Positions 14,871-23,300 of a stretch of DNA of 28,381 nt are shown here, piece by piece (within the stretch, counting starts at the first letter, position 1; each line of letters opens with the position of its first letter). The DNA lies in NCBI GenBank assembly GCA_964347415.1, contig CAYFYJ010000011.1, positions 1-28,381 of the forward strand, read 5' to 3'. The position numbers and the translations under genes were made by a program. The notes under the pieces are model-generated. The model saw only the letters and a program-made list of their open reading frames with translations, had not been told where the DNA came from and searched no databases. The DNA is from CAYFYJ01 sp964347415 (GTDB taxonomy: Archaea > Aenigmatarchaeota > Aenigmatarchaeia > CG10238-14).

Positions 14871-15155
14871 ATGGGATTCTTCGAAGAATTCATGGACTTT
14901 ATGAAGGAACAGAAGATAATTTCAGTGGCATTGGCATTCATTGTTGGTGTGGCAACAGCCGCACTGGTTCAAGCTTTAGTACAAGACATAATAACTCCGA
15001 TGTACGGTCCTTATCTGGATTTTTTAAACCCTGAGACCGCAATTGAAATAGGGAAATCTAAATTCATGGTCGGACATTTCATAAGGGAAATAGTGAACTG
15101 GGTAGTTATTTTACTAGTGGTCTTCATAATAGGTAAGAAAATGGTCAAAAGCTAG
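14871..15155 (+). CDS. mscL: Short MscL-family mechanosensitive channel
   Basis: The 94-residue protein opens with MGFFEEFMDFMKEQKIIS, the amphipathic N-terminal helix of MscL. The pore helix ALAFIVGVATAALVQALVQ follows, then DIITPMYGPYL (compare the conserved DIIMPP segment), a short periplasmic-side loop, and TM2 IREIVNWVVILLVVFIIGKK. MscL is a pentameric channel that releases solutes on osmotic down-shock. At 94 residues the loop and C-terminal bundle are shorter than the ~136 of E. coli. The Shine-Dalgarno GGAGG at 14858-14862 is 8 nt before the ATG. Confidence 0.8.
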   Translation: MGFFEEFMDFMKEQKIISVALAFIVGVATAALVQALVQDIITPMYGPYLDFLNPETAIEIGKSKFMVGHFIREIVNWVVILLVVFIIGKKMVKS

Positions 15156-15158
15156 TTA

Positions 15159-15181
15159 ATTTTTTTCTTTTTATTTTTTTA
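15159..15181 (+). terminator. T-rich terminator after the MscL gene
   Basis: Three T runs broken by single bases (TTTTTTT-C-TTTTT-A-TTTTTTT) begin a few bases after the stop codon. This matches the hairpin-free T-tract termination used by archaeal RNA polymerase. Confidence 0.6.
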
Positions 15182-15324
15182 CCACCTCTATAAGGCAAAT
15201 CAACCGATGGAATGTATTTTTATCTGGGAATCAATAGAAAAGTTTAATACTCCAAATCTAAAAAAACAGTCTATAGAAAGGTATAAATTGTTATCACTGG
15301 AAGATTAAAGTAACGGTAGATGGC

Positions 15325-16104
15325 TTGACAAGGGTTGTGGGTATAGTTTCCGGGAAAGGGGGTGTTGGTAAAACTACGTTCTCAGTTAATTTAGGTATTG
15401 CTCTAAATCGTCTTGGTAAAAAAACCTTACTCATCGATTGTAACATCACTACACCACATTTAGCCTATTATTTGGGGGCTGAAGACTATTTCATAACCTT
15501 AAACAATGTCTTCAGGGGGGAAGTTGACGAAAAATTCGCACCTTCGAGCCATAGCGGCGTAGCTTTCATCCCTGCTTCTGAAGAATTAAGAGATATCGTA
15601 AAAATTGATTTTGATAGATTAATAAAGCATGTTAATAAAATAGCGGGAAGCAGAGTTTTTGATTTCATTATACTCGATTCGGCTCCAGGCTTAGGTAAAG
15701 AAGGTACTTCAGTCTTAAGAGCAGCTGATGAAATATTGTTTGTGACTGATCCCACAATACCAAACATAACTGATATAGTGAGGTGTTATGAATACTTACA
15801 TATGGTCAGGACTAAGAGGGTAAGCATAGTATTCAACAAGGTTAGAGAAAAACATTTTGAGTTACAGTTCAAGGACGCTGAACACTTTTTCGAAGCCCCT
15901 GTTCTTGGTGCGATCCCATTCGATGAATACATAATGGACAGCACCGCTCAAGGCATCCCATTCCTTAACTACATGCCTGATTCTCCCACTGCCAAGGATT
16001 TCATCAAAGTGGCAGCTAGCTTGGCAGGGATTCAATACAAAAAAAAATCTTCATCCAAAGTCAAAAATATTTTTGTAAAACTCAAGAAAAAAATTAGAGG
16101 ATAA
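15325..16104 (+). CDS. MinD/ParA-family ATPase, second paralogue
   Basis: The 259-residue protein has deviant Walker A SGKGGVGKTT (Lys11, Lys16), switch I LLIDCNITTPHLAYYLG and switch II LDSAPGLGKEG, closely matching the MinD at 4232-5056, including the D-x-N switch form. It ends in a lysine-rich amphipathic tail (VKNIFVKLKKKIRG) that looks like a membrane-targeting helix. The start is TTG 15325. The ATG at 15320 is out of frame and stops at once. TATAAATT at about 15283-15290 would start a transcript near 15310. It is a single-gene unit, so any tie to the surface proteins is by analogy with its paralogue. Confidence 0.88.
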   Translation: MTRVVGIVSGKGGVGKTTFSVNLGIALNRLGKKTLLIDCNITTPHLAYYLGAEDYFITLNNVFRGEVDEKFAPSSHSGVAFIPASEELRDIVKIDFDRLIKHVNKIAGSRVFDFIILDSAPGLGKEGTSVLRAADEILFVTDPTIPNITDIVRCYEYLHMVRTKRVSIVFNKVREKHFELQFKDAEHFFEAPVLGAIPFDEYIMDSTAQGIPFLNYMPDSPTAKDFIKVAASLAGIQYKKKSSSKVKNIFVKLKKKIRG

Positions 16105-16187
16105 TGATCATATTTTTAGAACATGCTTCTTCTCAGTCATGTAGAAAGATAATTATAAGTGTTTTACATATTTAGATTAGATAACAA

Positions 16188-16271
16188 GCCGAGATCGCAT
16201 AATCCGGTAGTGCGCTAGCCTGGAAAGCTAGTGTCCTTCGGGACGTGTGGGTTCAAATCCCTCTCTCGGCG
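16188..16271 (+). tRNA. tRNA-Ser (anticodon GGA)
   Basis: Type II tRNA with acceptor GCCGAGA/TCTCGGC, anticodon stem CTAGC/GCTAG with loop CTGGAAA (anticodon GGA), a long variable arm TGTCCTTCGGGACGT capped by a TTCG loop, and T loop TTCAAAT. The discriminator is G, as expected for serine, and no CCA is encoded. Confidence 0.95.
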
Positions 16272-16277
16272 TAAAAA

Positions 16278-16403
16278 TCAAAGAAGAATCTTGAATATCC
16301 TGTTGTGATTAATGACTTGACCACAAATTAAACATATCTTAGTCAAGGTTAAACCATGCGAAAAATCATACATCAAATGACTATTACAAGTCTTACAAAC
16401 CAT
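16278..16403 (-). CDS. 41-residue CxxC/CxxC zinc-binding miniprotein
   Basis: It opens MVCKTCNSHLMYDFS and continues through KICLICGQV to a TGA at 16278-16280. The four cysteines form Cys3-x2-Cys6 and Cys24-x2-Cys27, a complete minimal zinc ribbon. A TATA-like TTAATATA (minus strand, 16436-16443) lies about 35 bp before the ATG, giving a leader of roughly 10 nt. The stop is 6 bp from the 3' end of the convergent tRNA-Ser gene. Function is unknown. Similar miniproteins bind nucleic acid or act as chaperone-like metal sites. Confidence 0.65.
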   Translation of the reverse strand: MVCKTCNSHLMYDFSHGLTLTKICLICGQVINHNRIFKILL

Positions 16404-16595
16404 AGATGAACACCCAACAATAATTCCAACTTCGATATATTAACTGATTTCGAAAGAGTAATGTTGAGATGAAAACATTAAAATCATAAAATGAATTTCA
16501 AGAAATCGATGTTAAGACGTAACAGAATAAAGCTATTTTTTAACCCATCAAAAAATATTTTTATATATGGATTTTCATAAATTATATTCGATAAC
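16404..16595. promoter_or_regulatory. Divergent intergenic region with a strong plus-strand TATA
   Basis: Besides the minus-strand TATA at 16436-16443, the plus strand has AAATATTTTTATATATGG at about 16552-16569, spaced for a start site a few bases before the ATG at 16596. Nothing else convincing is seen. Confidence 0.45.
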
Positions 16596-17216
16596 ATGGT
16601 TTTACTTGAAGAGATATTCAAAGTGAACGTGATATTTCAAGATTTAGGAACTTTCACAGTATACAAACTCTTACCAGCTCTTCTAATCCTTCTAATAGGT
16701 TGGTTGATAGGGAAGATATTCGGAAAGATAGTAAGAAGCATCTTGAAAAAATTAAAGGCTGATAGGTATTTTAAATTCGGACGGGGTTTTGAAGTAAGCA
16801 ATGTGTTCTCAGTGATAGCAACGTGGGCGATCTATCTTCTTTTCATAATATTGGCAGTTGATTTATTAGAAATAGACATTTTATCAACAATTCTACTCGA
16901 TATTTTAAGATTCATCCCACTCCTAGTCGAAGGGATAATAATTATTTTAGTGGGTTATCTAGTTGCCAAGTATGTACAAGGACAGATAGTTGCGAGTAAA
17001 ATGACTTATTCAGAGGTGATTGGGCAAGTAATATTCTTTTTCACTTTAATTATTGCGATAGACTTGTCTCTACATGCGATAGGCCTAGAACCTTTTGTCA
17101 TCGACGGTATAATATTAATTTTAGTTGGCTCGATCGGTATAGGTGTCGCAATAGCTCTAGGTTTAGGACTTAAGGATACAGTAGCTAAGTTGGCTAAAAA
17201 ATACATAAAGAAATAA
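16596..17216 (+). CDS. MscS-related conserved TM-helix membrane protein
   Basis: The 206-residue protein has five or six membrane helices. Two related segments, LPALLILLIGWLIGKIFGKI (about 27-46) and IPLLVEGIIIILVGYLVAKY (about 109-128), match the 'conserved TM helix' repeat found in small MscS-like proteins of bacteria and archaea. The C-terminal part GSIGIGVAIALGLGLKDTVA resembles the glycine/alanine-rich pore helix region of MscS relatives. The soluble MscS beta domain is missing. A role in osmotic or ion flux is likely but not shown. It is nearly leaderless behind the TATA at 16552-16569. Confidence 0.75.
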   Translation: MVLLEEIFKVNVIFQDLGTFTVYKLLPALLILLIGWLIGKIFGKIVRSILKKLKADRYFKFGRGFEVSNVFSVIATWAIYLLFIILAVDLLEIDILSTILLDILRFIPLLVEGIIIILVGYLVAKYVQGQIVASKMTYSEVIGQVIFFFTLIIAIDLSLHAIGLEPFVIDGIILILVGSIGIGVAIALGLGLKDTVAKLAKKYIKK

Positions 17217-17271
17217 TAGTATTTTTCCCTCTGAGTAAAATTTATATTCCAGATTTTCGTATTATTTACTA

Positions 17272-17580
17272 ATGACACAAAAAAAAGTGAAGATATCAAA
17301 AGATACTAAGGAAGTAGTTGATACTATAGCAAAGAAGGCTGATAGAGCTGAAAAGGCTGCAGAAAAAATCATGTTCGTCACTAAGATAAAACAATTCGGA
17401 ATAGCCATTGGCGGGGCATTACTTTTCTTCGGTTTCCTATTCTTTGCATTAATGGGTTTAATCATGATGGGTCAATTTCCAACGATTATCCCTGGAGATT
17501 ATAGAATACTCGCTAGTGTTTTATTAGCTTTACTGGCCTCTCTACACGTTTTAGGAGGAATCGCTTTAATTGTCGAATGA
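17272..17580 (+). CDS. Small membrane protein with N-terminal coiled helix
   Basis: The 102-residue protein has a charged helical N-terminus (residues 1-38) followed by two hydrophobic helices (GIAIGGALLFFGFLFFALMG and ILASVLLALLASLHVLGGIA). No family is recognised. A TATA-like AAAATTTATATTC at about 17236-17248 suggests its own promoter. Its end overlaps the next gene by 11 nt, so the two small membrane proteins are probably made together and may interact. Confidence 0.65.
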   Translation: MTQKKVKISKDTKEVVDTIAKKADRAEKAAEKIMFVTKIKQFGIAIGGALLFFGFLFFALMGLIMMGQFPTIIPGDYRILASVLLALLASLHVLGGIALIVE

Positions 17581-17806
17581 AAACATTGCTAACAAATTAA
17601 AAATACGCGTGAACACAACCTTTGGCTCGATCCAATTATTCGTGGGACTTATGTTCATCCTATCCGCATATCTATATGCTAACACTGCCTATTTAGCAGA
17701 GTTTTTACCATTAGAACCATTCAGAACTTTTATTCCATTCATCTTCGTAGTTTTTGGGTCCGTTCTTACTTTATCTGGGGTCTTTTTGATCGCCTTGGAA
17801 TCTTAA
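17570..17806 (+). CDS. Small two-helix membrane protein
   Basis: The 78-residue protein starts with TTG 17570 inside the end of the previous gene (TTGTCGAATGA). The ATG at 17577 is in another frame. Two membrane helices (FGSIQLFVGLMFILSAYLY, FIPFIFVVFGSVLTLSGVFL) flank a short loop. Its last 41 bp are also coding on the opposite strand for the C-terminus of the APC permease, a convergent coding overlap. No family is recognised. Confidence 0.6.
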   Translation: MSNENIANKLKIRVNTTFGSIQLFVGLMFILSAYLYANTAYLAEFLPLEPFRTFIPFIFVVFGSVLTLSGVFLIALES

Positions 17807-19256
17807 ACACGAATAGAATAGCCACTATAATACATATTGTTGATATTATAAGACAAGCATTGATTACAATTACTTTTGTTAAGGGTTTAACAGAAGGAAA
17901 ACTTGTTAAAAATGAGTACCATAGACTGAATGATAAAAGCGATACTAATACGTTCATGCCAACAAACGCGATTCTAAATCTATCGACACCTAGAGTATGC
18001 AAACAATAAACGAAAAAACCGAGAACTAACCAAATGAAACCCACGAAAACAGCACTTTTCTCAAGAAATGGTAATAGAATCAATGGGAGCACGATTCCTA
18101 AAAACGTAAAGAATGTATAAGCCGGCACCTTGAAGGGTCTGGTTAAAAATCTTCTCTTTTCCCTCAATATGAGTAAGGATAAAGCAACCAACGAGAAAGC
18201 CAATATAAAACCAAAACCCGATACAAAAGCGACGAATTCAATCACTCTAGTTGCTATGAATAGAATTATCATGACGGCTGAGAACAACAATGCTACATGA
18301 GGAACTCTATGTTCCTCATGAATGTTTGAAAATATCTTTGGCATGTAACCGTCACGACTCAGAGCAAACAAATTTCTAGAAGCTGTGGATAAAGCTATGT
18401 TCAACGATGATGACGTAGCTAGAATTGCTCCTATTAACAATAGACTGAACACTGCAGGATTTCCTTTAACTAACTCGAATAGAGGTATATCAGATTTAAT
18501 TAAAACGTCTAAAGGTAAAGAACCGATTGTGACATAAGTTATAAAAATATACAAGAAACTAACAATCACAATCGAAAGGATCAGAGCCCAAGCGACGTGT
18601 TTCGGATTTTCTACTTTTTCTGATACAGTTGTTATCGGTTCGAAACCCATGAAACAAACAAAAATCAATGCTGCTGCTATAAAAACTGGAGAAATTCCTC
18701 TTTCGAACAACGGTGTAATATAACTTGGTTCAATCTTTGTGAACCCAAAACCGATATACAAGATTAGGATTAATATCAATACTATCGTGATTATCGTCTG
18801 AAGTCTCATTGTCTTTCTCTTTACTTTCAAATTGTACGCAACGAACAACATGACTATAAAGGCACCGAACAAGTCTGGGAAAGAAATTGGTAGTATGTAG
18901 TTAATATATTCAACAAAACCTATGGCAGATAAAGCAGCAAAGACCATGCTACCAAACCATATCAACCAACCTATATAAAAAGCGATGATTCCACCAAGGG
19001 CTTCTTTAACAAATGTATAGCTTCCGCCGAATATCGGTATCGATGATCCCATTTCTGCATAATTGAAAGCGATGAATATGGATATTATGCTGGCGATTAC
19101 GAATGAGATGATAAGACCAGAACCAGCAATGCTAGTACCCAAACCGAGGAGGACGAAGATACCTGCCCCGACAGTCGATCCTATACCTAACATCAATGTG
19201 TCGAGAAATTTAATTTTTTTTTCAACATGAGGTTTTTGTTCTTTGATATAAACCAT
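17766..19256 (-). CDS. APC-family amino acid permease
   Basis: The 496-residue protein has about 12 membrane helices. The first carries the APC substrate-site signature (LGIGSTVGAGIFVLLGLG), followed by IPIFGGSYTFVKEALG and, near the middle, GFEPITTVSEKVENPKH, the family's conserved 'E' segment. It imports amino acids or polyamines by cation symport or exchange. Specificity cannot be told. Its start is 2 nt after the stop of the coiled-coil gene, so it is the last gene of the regulator-giant ATPase-coiled coil operon. Amino acid uptake would suit an organism with reduced biosynthesis. Confidence 0.88.
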   Translation of the reverse strand: MVYIKEQKPHVEKKIKFLDTLMLGIGSTVGAGIFVLLGLGTSIAGSGLIISFVIASIISIFIAFNYAEMGSSIPIFGGSYTFVKEALGGIIAFYIGWLIWFGSMVFAALSAIGFVEYINYILPISFPDLFGAFIVMLFVAYNLKVKRKTMRLQTIITIVLILILILYIGFGFTKIEPSYITPLFERGISPVFIAAALIFVCFMGFEPITTVSEKVENPKHVAWALILSIVIVSFLYIFITYVTIGSLPLDVLIKSDIPLFELVKGNPAVFSLLLIGAILATSSSLNIALSTASRNLFALSRDGYMPKIFSNIHEEHRVPHVALLFSAVMIILFIATRVIEFVAFVSGFGFILAFSLVALSLLILREKRRFLTRPFKVPAYTFFTFLGIVLPLILLPFLEKSAVFVGFIWLVLGFFVYCLHTLGVDRFRIAFVGMNVLVSLLSFSLWYSFLTSFPSVKPLTKVIVINACLIISTICIIVAILFVFKIPRRSKRPQIK

Positions 19257-19258
19257 TC

Positions 19259-20380
19259 TTAGGTCCCCGTTTCTTTCGCTTTACTCTCCAATCTGTCTAT
19301 TATGTTGTTAATAACCGTGTTTTGACTCTCAACAACTGATTTGAGTTTTGATATCCTTTGTGCCAATTCTGTTATACTCTTTTGAATCCATTCATTTCCA
19401 GTTACCCGTACTGTTTGTACCCCACTTTTAGGAAGTCTAGCCAAATCCTCCTCCAGACTTTTCTTAAAATCTTTCAAGTCTTTTTCTGTGATGAATTTTG
19501 TCATTTTAACGCTAACTTCATCGAGCATTTTGGTGATTTCAATCGTCAACTCGTCTAATTTTTCAATTCTCTCTCTTTGGTTCTCGAGTTGACTAACTTT
19601 TTCATTCAATTCAGAAAATATGTTTTCAATTTTAGCAACCACTATATCAGCATAATTCTTAACTTCATTTATCCTCGAAATTTTTCTCTCCATTTCATAA
19701 GAGATGTCAACCAAGTTCTCGAAACTCTTTATTTTTTTCATCAATCTTCGGACATTCTTACTCTCTTCGGCTAGAGCTCTAAGAAGAGTTTGAATGGTTT
19801 CAATCCTGGCTTTGTTTTCGAGAATGTCTGTTTCAGTTTTCTCAAAGATTTTTTTCAATCTTTGTGGTCTTAAATCAGTAACAGTTTCTTTCACGATTTC
19901 AAACTCAGATCTTACTTTATCAGAACTTCTCTCCCGTTCCATCATCATTGTTCTTAATTCCCCTATTTCTTCAGCTAAATGTGTTAATCTTTCATTCATG
20001 TCATTTCTGGACCTGTCTAATACATCCATCTTCCCGTTTAACTTCTCTAATCTCAAGACAAGATCTGACATTTTCGCTTCTTCTTCTACTTCTTCAACTT
20101 TAGTCTTTTCATAAATCTCTTTAGCTGTTCTTCTTTTTGGTATACCTTTCTTTACACCATATCTCTTAATCAAATCTTCCTCCGAAGTCCGTTCCATTGG
20201 TTCAACTGTCTCTTCCCCTTCTTCTTTCTCTTCGGATATCTCCTGTTCTTTGGATTCTTTGGACTTCTCTTCTTTTGCTTGTTCGATTATCTCTGTTTCT
20301 TCAGTAGTAGGTTCCTTTTCTCTTTCTACTTCTCCTTCAGTAGATTTTGAATCATTTTTCTTTCGAATTAAATTCCAGAT
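19259..20380 (-). CDS. Acidic coiled-coil protein downstream of the HerA fusion, apparent ATC start
   Basis: From the ATG at 20197 the frame gives 312 residues, but it is open for 61 more codons upstream with protein-like, very Glu-rich sequence. It reaches ATC at 20378-20380, directly after an in-frame TAA. GGAGG, which forms the last codons and stop of the upstream gene (GGA GGA TGA), lies 9 nt before this ATC. Starting there, the product is 373 residues and opens MWNLIRKKND, then an acidic linker, then long coiled coil (about 105-365). No membrane segment is seen. Position suggests a cytoplasmic partner or scaffold of the HerA-type ATPase. The acidic segment is absent if translation starts at 20197. 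Confidence 0.75.
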   Translation of the reverse strand: MWNLIRKKNDSKSTEGEVEREKEPTTEETEIIEQAKEEKSKESKEQEISEEKEEGEETVEPMERTSEEDLIKRYGVKKGIPKRRTAKEIYEKTKVEEVEEEAKMSDLVLRLEKLNGKMDVLDRSRNDMNERLTHLAEEIGELRTMMMERERSSDKVRSEFEIVKETVTDLRPQRLKKIFEKTETDILENKARIETIQTLLRALAEESKNVRRLMKKIKSFENLVDISYEMERKISRINEVKNYADIVVAKIENIFSELNEKVSQLENQRERIEKLDELTIEITKMLDEVSVKMTKFITEKDLKDFKKSLEEDLARLPKSGVQTVRVTGNEWIQKSITELAQRISKLKSVVESQNTVINNIIDRLESKAKETGT

Positions 20381-20385
20381 TTAAA

Positions 20386-23300
20386 TCATCCTCCTAATAC
20401 ATGTTTTTTTAACGAGTCGATATATATCTTAGCCATCCTGAACCTTCCCTTCTTCAGTTTATCTTGAGCCAACTTGAACTCGGTTTTTAGATCAAAGACA
20501 TCCTGCCCTGCCTTTTCCATGCTCCCGATTTTGGTTTCAATCTTAGCTAAGATATTTGCATATTCTTTATAAGTCTCAAGATCTCTGTCGGGAATCTTGT
20601 GTGGTTCGTGTAGAGTTGGCCTGAAAGCAACAAACCATGGTCTACCTTTATTATATCTTGGGTTCTGTATCATCCCTACACCGACTTCCAATCTTGTGAC
20701 TCTTTTAGCATAATCCAGTCCATACTTCTTCTCGACTCTTCCTAGATCACCTAAAGATTTTGTGTGTAGTTGAATTTCAGTTAAAACATTACCCTTGATG
20801 GCTTCTTTAAAGTCTGATAAAACTTGTGAGGCCATTATCAATCCGATGCCCCATTTTCTGAATTCTCTACATGCCTTTTCTAAGGAAACATATCCGCCCT
20901 TACCACCATATTTCTCAAGCAAACGATGGACTTCATCGAATACTACAACCATCCTTAACTTTGTTGATTCTTCCCATCCATGAGCGAATATTGTATCGAT
21001 TATATTCCTAACAGCGTCATCGTATTGGCCTGGTTTCAGTTTGTTCAACATGAAGACTGTTATTTCTCCAGGATTCATGTATTTGTCAAAGTTTATCTTG
21101 ACATTTGGATCGGTTACCTCGTATATCATTCCCCTGTAAGGCTTGACATCTCTTTTATCTATACCGAACTCTTTATAGAACTTGAGCAAGTTAGGATCTT
21201 TACATGGCCTGACAAATCCAGACCATTGCGCAGTCGGATCAAAAACAACGACAGGTACTTTCTCTCTCAGTAGCTCCTCGACAAAAATCATAGCAGAAAC
21301 TGATTTTCCCGAACCAGTAGCACCAGCAGTCAATACATGGGTCCTCAATTCCTTCATATTGAAGAAAGATTTTCTATTTGTTTCAGCAATTTTTCCTAAC
21401 CATATTTTACCTATTGGAAGTTTATCGAAATCTAGTGGGAAAATATATCTTGCTTTCGAAAGTTTCCAAACTATGTAACGTTTTCTCACAAAATATACGA
21501 CAATCGGTATGGTTATGATTACAATAATGATGAGCGCCTGATTTATACGGTCTGTTGTCCAGAAAGATTCTGTAATTTCAAAATCATCATATGAGGAAGC
21601 AGTTTTACTATCATATTTTACAGTAACATTAAACAAGTATCTACCTGCTGGTATACCTAATCCAGATAGAGGAATTCTTTTATCCAGTGTTTTCGATTGT
21701 GTGATTTCTAGTTCTTCATTATCTTCGTAGAAAACTTCTTGAGTCTCAGGGTTTACTATGGAATAAGTTAGGTTTAGATTCAACCTCTTATATAGACCTT
21801 GATTGTACAACATCACACGGAATCTAGCTGTTTCGTTTATACCTACAATTTTGTTCATGGATTGGACTATTATATCCAGAATAGTGGCTCCTTTTATCGA
21901 AACCGTCAGTGTGACTGGTAGGGTTATCGTTTTCCCATCTCCTATAACATAGATATCACCAGTATATGTCCCAGTATCGGTGTTGCTGGGTATAGTAACA
22001 TATATTTTATTGATCTCTTCCTCGTTGGCATCAATTTCCATAGAATCTTTTTCAAAACTAATAAATTCAGCGATAGAACCAGTCACAGAAAATGATGCAT
22101 TGATCGAATAATCAACATTGTTCGTAACCCATAGTGCAAAGATTTCTTCTGTCCCTGGATTTAGTTGAGGTTCGGTTAGATTGGTTCTCACACTGAACAA
22201 TGTCTCTGGTGGGCCACAATCTTTTGGACAATTCTGCGAGTTTTCTCCTGATTCACAGATATCATTTCCACAAACAGTTCTTCTTTCGCCTCCGCCTCCT
22301 CCACCTCCGCCGCCGTCTCCGCCATCGTCTCCCGTAGGACATTCCCCACAATCATTTGGACAGTAATAAACTTCACCACAACTCTCACCCGCATGACAAT
22401 AACCATCCCCGCATTCAGCAGCCTCGATAGCAGCATAAACAGATAGAGACGTTACGTTGAGGGAAACAGTATCGGAATCTAAATCAGGAATCCCAGCGGG
22501 ATCATCCCAGCCCGAACAGGTTGTATTCAGATAAGACCAACTCGGACATCTAGATATTCTAATGGATGGTTCATATCCGATTGACTCTGCAGGAGAAGAA
22601 TAGTCCATGGTAAGAGTTATTCTATCACTGACTAAAATAGAATTTATGTCAAAAGCAGCAAGTCTAGTTATATATCTTGCTGGTCTTATCCAGGTTACAG
22701 ATATATTTGTGAAGTTCAATGGGTTCGTAATATTTGTGATCTCTGTCGTATTGAACTGTTGTTCTGCTGTGGCAGTTGTATTGAAATTGTAGAATAAAAT
22801 CGTATGATTGAATATATCCACTTCTAAGTCATAAAGTCTCTTGTATACTGTAATATTATAGTAACCATATGAAGAATTGGTGTTGACCCGATGGATTAAA
22901 GAATTAGTGCCGTTCCTGTAAAAGTTCAACTGTGCTGTAACATTGGTATTTCCATTCCAGTTAGTTATATTTCCAGTCAGTATTAGCGGTAAATAAACTT
23001 CAAACCAACTTGAATCTTGGTTTTCATTGCCAGATGTATCGTTTGCAAATATTGTAAAATCATAATCTCCTAAGTCAGTGAAGTTCTCAGAATATGTCCA
23101 AGTCAAAGAAGAGATGTTTGTCATTAGATTCATAGAATTTGTTCCATTTGGGTGAGTGATTATAACCCATACTTTATCCACACCCCAAACATCCTCAACA
23201 TCTGCTTCAATAATAACGTTTTCTCTGTATTGTTCAACTGAATTCGCATTGATTCTTGAGAATGTGGGAGGTAACCAGTCTTCTGGACCTTTAACTGTCA

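Noticed and set aside
14435..14941. A 168-codon minus-strand frame opposite the zinc-ribbon and MscL genes
   Set aside because: It is antisense to two genes with clear motifs and has Phe/Ser-rich shadow composition without recognisable features.
15207..15308. A 33-codon plus-strand frame starting MECIFIWESIEKF before the second MinD gene
   Set aside because: No Shine-Dalgarno, no well placed TATA upstream, and the TATA of the MinD gene lies inside it. It is probably a chance frame.
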